From Spirosoma fluviale (GTDB lineage: Bacteria; Bacteroidota; Bacteroidia; Cytophagales; Spirosomataceae), in assembly GCA_945901025.1 (NCBI GenBank), contig CAMDJW010000012.1, forward strand, positions 1 to 64,000: a stretch of DNA of 64,000 bases, in the 5' to 3' direction. Below, piece after piece: positions 60,187 through 64,000 of this stretch; the stretch's first letter is position 1, and every line of letters begins with the position of its first letter. The translations under genes were made by a program, and so were the position numbers. The notes beneath the pieces are model-generated. The model was not told where the DNA came from. It saw only the letters and a program-made list of their open reading frames with translations, and did no database searches.

Positions 60187-61680
60187 ATGTACATAGGATC
60201 CATTGACCAAGGCACGACAAGCACTCGTTTTATTATTTTTAATAAGGGGGGAGACATCATTTCGGTAGGCCAAAAAGAACATAAACAGATTTATCCACAA
60301 GCCGGTTGGGTCGAGCATGACTCGGATGAAATTTGGCAAAATACCCAAGAAGTCATTGGCTTGGCTTTAGGAAAAGCTAATTTATCCGCCAAGGATTTGG
60401 CGGCCGTCGGGATAACCAATCAAAGAGAAACTACCCTAGCATGGAATAAAGTCACTGGAAAACCCTATTACAACGCGCTTGTTTGGCAAGATACTCGGGT
60501 AGGTTCTGAACTGGCCGAATTAGCTAAAGATGGAGGAATGGATCGTTTTAGAGCCAAAACAGGCTTGCCTCTAGCTACCTATTTTAGTGGATTGAAATTA
60601 AGATGGCTCCTAAATAATGTCAAAGGTTTACGAGAAGATGCGGAAAAAGGAGTGGCACTTTTTGGCAATATGGATACTTTTATTGCGTGGAATTTAACAG
60701 GGGGAGTCGACGGAGGAATTCACATTACCGACGTAACGAATGCCAGTCGGACCCAATTAATGGATTTGGCTACTTGCCAATGGGATGATGAAATTTTAAA
60801 TGTTTTATCCATTCCGAAAGTGATGTTGCCCACGATCCAAGCCAGTTCCAAAATGTACGCAAAAGCAAAAGGTGTGTTGGGTGGAGTTCCATTGGCGGGG
60901 ATTTTGGGGGACCAACAAGCCGCTCTGGTAGGGCAAACTTGTTTTAACCCGGGCCAAGGAAAAAATACCTATGGGACAGGATGTTTTTTATTGATGAATA
61001 CTGGAGAAAAACCTGTTCAATCCCTGCATGGATTATTGACCACGGTGGCTTACCAATTGGGCGACGAACCTGTTCATTACGCATTAGAAGGATCTGTGGC
61101 CATTACGGGGGCACTCGTTCAGTGGTTACGAGATAATTTGGGCATCATCAAAAATAGCCCAGATATTGAAAAATTAGCAAAAGAAGTGGAAGATAATGGG
61201 GGATGTTATTTTGTACCTGCCTTTTCAGGACTTTACGCACCTTATTGGAAACAAGATGCCCGCGGCGTTTTGGTGGGTTTGACTCGCTATGTCAATAAAT
61301 CACACATTGCCCGAGCGGCTTTAGAGGCCACTGCTTTTCAAACGTGGGAAGTATTGGAAGCCATGGAAAAAGACGCAGGAATTTCGATTACCTCATTGAG
61401 AGTAGATGGGGGAATGGTGGTGAACCAATTGCTCATGCAATTCCAATCGGATATTTTGGGAGAAGAAGTTATTTGTCCAAAAATTATTGAAACAACAGCT
61501 TTGGGAGCAGCCTATGCGGCGGGATTAGCTGTTGGATATTGGGAAAATCTTGATGACTTACGTAAAAACTGGGCCATTGCGAATACATGGAAACCCAATA
61601 TGTCTGTTGACACACGCACGAAAATGCGCGCACAATGGAAGAAAGCAGTCACTAAAAGTTTTGATTGGGCTGAAGATTAA
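60187..61680 (+). CDS. glpK: Glycerol kinase
   Basis: A 497-residue FGGY-family kinase that makes glycerol-3-phosphate from glycerol and ATP. Markers are [14 protein letters not shown] at the N-terminus, [32 protein letters not shown] near 77-108, [13 protein letters not shown] near 240, the FGGY-like [11 protein letters not shown] and the C-terminal [20 protein letters not shown]. Length matches E. coli GlpK. It forms an operon with glpF; product oxidation is by GlpD at 44737. Confidence 0.97.
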   Translation: MYIGSIDQGTTSTRFIIFNKGGDIISVGQKEHKQIYPQAGWVEHDSDEIWQNTQEVIGLALGKANLSAKDLAAVGITNQRETTLAWNKVTGKPYYNALVWQDTRVGSELAELAKDGGMDRFRAKTGLPLATYFSGLKLRWLLNNVKGLREDAEKGVALFGNMDTFIAWNLTGGVDGGIHITDVTNASRTQLMDLATCQWDDEILNVLSIPKVMLPTIQASSKMYAKAKGVLGGVPLAGILGDQQAALVGQTCFNPGQGKNTYGTGCFLLMNTGEKPVQSLHGLLTTVAYQLGDEPVHYALEGSVAITGALVQWLRDNLGIIKNSPDIEKLAKEVEDNGGCYFVPAFSGLYAPYWKQDARGVLVGLTRYVNKSHIARAALEATAFQTWEVLEAMEKDAGISITSLRVDGGMVVNQLLMQFQSDILGEEVICPKIIETTALGAAYAAGLAVGYWENLDDLRKNWAIANTWKPNMSVDTRTKMRAQWKKAVTKSFDWAED

Positions 61681-61803
61681 TTAGCCCCTTTTAACTTTAG
61701 GTGTATCTAAGCGAGTGGTTCCATACGCTGGGCAATTGTTGCTTTGAGCACATGAACTCATGAACAAGGCGGCTAGTAAGGCAATGGCTGCAATTTTTTT
61801 CAT
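61681..61803 (-). CDS. Small lipoprotein (40 residues)
   Basis: A short frame reads MKKIAAIALLAALFMSSCAQ followed by SNNCPAYGTTRLDTPKVKRG. The lipobox MSSC predicts lipidation at Cys18, leaving a 23-residue mature peptide with one more Cys. It lies 2 bases downstream of speA on the same strand and directly abuts the glpK stop. Short lipoproteins ending in basic residues are common in Bacteroidota; the function is unknown. A near-perfect lipoprotein signal makes it very likely real. Confidence 0.72.
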   Translation of the reverse strand: MKKIAAIALLAALFMSSCAQSNNCPAYGTTRLDTPKVKRG

Positions 61804-61805
61804 AT

Positions 61806-63284
61806 TTATACGGAAGCTAATTTTTCAATTTTGACCATTTCTGGACTTTCAATTTCTATAATAGCATTCAACGGCGCTTCTTGGTTTTGATGATAACCCA
61901 AAATCGTTAACATAGGACCACTCAATTGCTCCTCAGAAAACAATCTAGTTGTAATCGTCCCGTCTTCTAATCGGTCGACAATCACATGCTTAGGAGCTGG
62001 AATTAAACAATGTTGAATTCCCCCATAACCACCTAAAGACTCTTGATAAGCTCCTGTATGGAAAAAACCTACATATTGCCTTTCTGAATCTTCCTCAAAA
62101 ATAGGTAAATATAAATCAGAACTATGCGCTTCAGTATTATAAAAATCCATGGAATCGCAAGTCAATCCTCCTAAGTTCACTTTCTGATAAGGTAAGCCCC
62201 AGTTATTGACAGGTAGCATAATGTATTTTTGGTTCATCCCCCATGAATCAGGTAATTGGGTTATAAATGAACCGTCAATCATATACCAAAGCTCCTTATC
62301 ATTTTGAAGTTTTTGGTCAATAATTTCATATAAAACGGCACCACTTTCACCGACGGTATAAGAACCAAATTCAGTGAAAATATTAGGTACAGGCACATTA
62401 TTTTTATTGCAAATCCATGAAATCGATTCTACAATTTCATCGACCATCGCCTGGTAATCATAATTAAATTGAAGTGATGTTTGAATCGGCAAGCCTCCAC
62501 CTAGATCGATTGAATCTAGCTCAGGACAAATCTTTTTCATTTCACAATACTTGTAAATAAAACGACTCAACTCAGACCAATAATAGGCGCTATCCTTGAT
62601 TCCAGTATTGATAAAAAAGTGCAACATCTTTAGGTTGAACTTCGGATTTGGCTTTATTTTTTCCTCGTATAAGGTATTCACATCCGAATAACGAACGCCT
62701 AATCGAGACGTATAAAAAGAGAAATCTGGCTCCTCATCGGTCGCAATTCGTATAGCTAAATTAATCTTATCGGCAGTCACCGATTTTTCATAAAAATCGA
62801 TCTCTTTTAAATTATCAAGGATTGGGATGCAATTAAATCCATCATTAATCAACTCAGAAATAAACTGGGTATACAAAGGTTGTTTATATCCATTGCACAA
62901 AATGTAAGTCGATTTAGAAATCTTTCCTTGATTGTACATATCCCTAATAATCGGAATATCAAAGGCACTACTTGTTTCTAAATGAACATGTTGTTTCAAA
63001 ACCTCCTCTAAAATAAATGAGAAATGAGACGATTTAGTACAGTAGCAATACGTGTAATTTCCTTTGTAATTATATTTTTTAATCGCATTTCTGAACAATA
63101 ACTTCGCATTTTCAATGTGCTCAGAAATTTTCGGTAAATACGATATTTTTAATGGCGTTCCATATTGCTTGATGATTTCCATCAAAGGCACATTATTGAA
63201 TAACAATTCGTTATCCTCATTAATGTTGAATTCCCTCGTTGGAAATTCAATGGTTTGATCAATAAGATCGATATAATTTTTCAT
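61806..63284 (-). CDS. speA: Biosynthetic-type arginine decarboxylase (fold III PLP enzyme)
   Basis: A 492-residue alanine-racemase-fold decarboxylase. The PLP-binding Lys is probably K84 in YCYCTKSSHFSF. Other features are HLETSSAFDIPI, the Gly-rich phosphate loop DSIDLGGGLPIQ near 255, FTEFGSYTVGESGAVL near 313 and LGGLTCDSMDF near 370, the active-site Cys-Asp of the second subunit. It is shorter than E. coli SpeA (about 660) but of the size seen in Bacteroidota. The product agmatine feeds polyamine synthesis. A small lipoprotein gene follows on the same transcript. Confidence 0.9.
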   Translation of the reverse strand: MKNYIDLIDQTIEFPTREFNINEDNELLFNNVPLMEIIKQYGTPLKISYLPKISEHIENAKLLFRNAIKKYNYKGNYTYCYCTKSSHFSFILEEVLKQHVHLETSSAFDIPIIRDMYNQGKISKSTYILCNGYKQPLYTQFISELINDGFNCIPILDNLKEIDFYEKSVTADKINLAIRIATDEEPDFSFYTSRLGVRYSDVNTLYEEKIKPNPKFNLKMLHFFINTGIKDSAYYWSELSRFIYKYCEMKKICPELDSIDLGGGLPIQTSLQFNYDYQAMVDEIVESISWICNKNNVPVPNIFTEFGSYTVGESGAVLYEIIDQKLQNDKELWYMIDGSFITQLPDSWGMNQKYIMLPVNNWGLPYQKVNLGGLTCDSMDFYNTEAHSSDLYLPIFEEDSERQYVGFFHTGAYQESLGGYGGIQHCLIPAPKHVIVDRLEDGTITTRLFSEEQLSGPMLTILGYHQNQEAPLNAIIEIESPEMVKIEKLASV

Positions 63285-63303
63285 TCCTAATCAACAAATA
63301 TGT

Positions 63304-63321
63304 ACTCAAGTGTACTTGAGT
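63304..63321. promoter_or_regulatory. Inverted repeat upstream of speA and mpl, candidate operator
   Basis: ACTCAAG and CTTGAGT are 7-base arms around TGTA, 20 bases upstream of the speA ATG and between two divergent genes. It may bind a dimeric regulator; the regulator is not known. No full TAnnTTTG is visible on either strand here. Confidence 0.4.
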
Positions 63322-63387
63322 TAATGTAAAAACGTGCAAAACTGCAATAAAAGTATGTACTTTGCAAACTATTCAACATAATGTTCT

Positions 63388-64000
63388 ATGCCCAAGATTC
63401 ATTTTATCGCAATTGGTGGCGCTGCGATGCATAATTTAGCCTTAGCTTTAAAGGCAAAAGGATATCAAATTACAGGTTCAGATGATGAAATATATGAGCC
63501 TTCTAAAAGTTTATTAGCCTCCCATGGGATCCTACCAGAGGAATTTGGTTGGTTTCCTGAAAAAATCACTGCCGATTTAAATGCGGTCATTTTAGGGATG
63601 CATGCCAAAGCCGACAATCCAGAATTAATACGGGCACAAGAATTAGGGATAAAAATAGAATCATACCCTTCATTTTTATATGAAGTAAGCAAACACAAGC
63701 AACGAATTGTGATCGCCGGAAGTCATGGAAAAACAAGTATTACTTCCATGATTTTACATGTGTTAAAAAGTCTAAATAGAAAATTTGATTATCTAGTTGG
63801 CGCCCGCATTGAAGGATTTGAATTAATGGCTTCTTTATCGGACGCCCCTATCATCATTATTGAAGGCGATGAATATTTAGCTTCATCGACCGACAAGCCA
63901 AATTTTTATTATACCAACCTCATATTGCCTTAATTTCTGGCATTGCATGGGATCATATAAACGTCTATCCTACATTTAAATCCTACACAGATTCGTTCGA
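63388..64000 (+). CDS. mpl: Murein peptide ligase Mpl, frameshifted and partial
   Basis: Mpl joins recycled L-Ala-D-Glu-meso-DAP to UDP-MurNAc. The first 182 codons (to 63933) match: IHFIAIGGAAMHNLALALKAKGY, GSDDEIYEPS, the ATP loop IAGSHGKTSITSMI near 108 and IIEGDEYLASSTDKP. After NFYYT the frame hits a stop. The expected continuation, QPHIALISGIAWDHINVYPT, is present in another frame from 63912 to the window end. One base appears lost in the AT-rich run at about 63904-63912. It is either a real frameshift (pseudogene) or a sequence error. The rest lies outside. Confidence 0.87.

Noticed and set aside
1-64000. Insertion sequences, prophage or integrated element
   Set aside because: No transposase, integrase, phage or conjugation gene is recognisable, and operons are intact throughout.

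Overview
The window reads as a chromosomal segment of a Bacteroidota bacterium, most likely order Cytophagales. The evidence is an AT-rich genome, promoters of the TAnnTTTG type, starts without Shine-Dalgarno sequences, type IX secretion C-terminal domains, an ExbB-ExbD-ExbD-TonB cluster, MoaA/MoaD, Mpl and DUF1080/Gfo-Idh-MocA sugar genes. The freshwater genus Aquirufa and its relatives would fit, but genus is a guess. Gene density is high. There are no insertion sequences, prophage genes, CRISPR arrays or rRNA; one tRNA-Ser is present.

Layout. 1-5062: the 5' end of prfB with its programmed frameshift, lpdA, and an exported sugar-catabolism group (DUF1080, Gfo/Idh/MocA oxidoreductase, mannonate-dehydratase-like TIM barrel). 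5116-12653: tRNA-Ser, an S10 peptidase, a sulfite/nitrite reductase-cobA operon, RidA, an LPS heptose kinase, and moaA/moaD on divergent promoters. 12690-17590: a detached nuoL-nuoM pair, a TM2 protein and a hydroxypyruvate-isomerase-like protein. 17685-26827: a large secreted Ig-like protein, then a planctomycete-type module (DUF1501, PSCyt1/DUF1549/DUF1553 with a LamG-like insert, and DUF2231-cytochrome-LRR). 26837-33691: SDR, then exbB-exbD-exbD-tonB, a small membrane protein, a PstS-like lipoprotein and a TPR protein, all on the minus strand.

34037-44335: DUF721/DciA, a three-gene envelope-glycan group (GT-C, deacetylase, GT2), LD-carboxypeptidase, ComM-like ATPase, a thioredoxin-like protein, M28 peptidase, ftsZ and cutC. 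44425-50333: DUF2795, glpD, a TPR membrane protein, ribH, lysC and serS. 50326-53886: a two-component system divergent from a small secreted protein, with a palindrome and a tandem 10-bp repeat between them. 53885-64000: a 1225-residue double flavoprotein, a CBM9-like protein, ruvB, glpF-glpK, a 40-residue lipoprotein, speA and a frameshifted mpl running off the end.

How the genes fit together. glpF, glpK and glpD form a full glycerol-uptake route although glpD lies 13 kb away. CobA can supply the siroheme precursor for the reductase it overlaps. The DUF1080, Gfo/Idh/MocA, TIM-barrel, GMC, FAD and CBM9 genes, together with the planctomycete-type module, suggest oxidative handling of carbohydrates outside the cytoplasm. 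The items most worth following are the planctomycete-type module, the flavoprotein fusion with an internal signal-peptide-like segment, the regulatory sites beside the two-component system, the detached nuoLM pair, and the two frameshift sites at the window edges (one programmed, one apparently a lesion).
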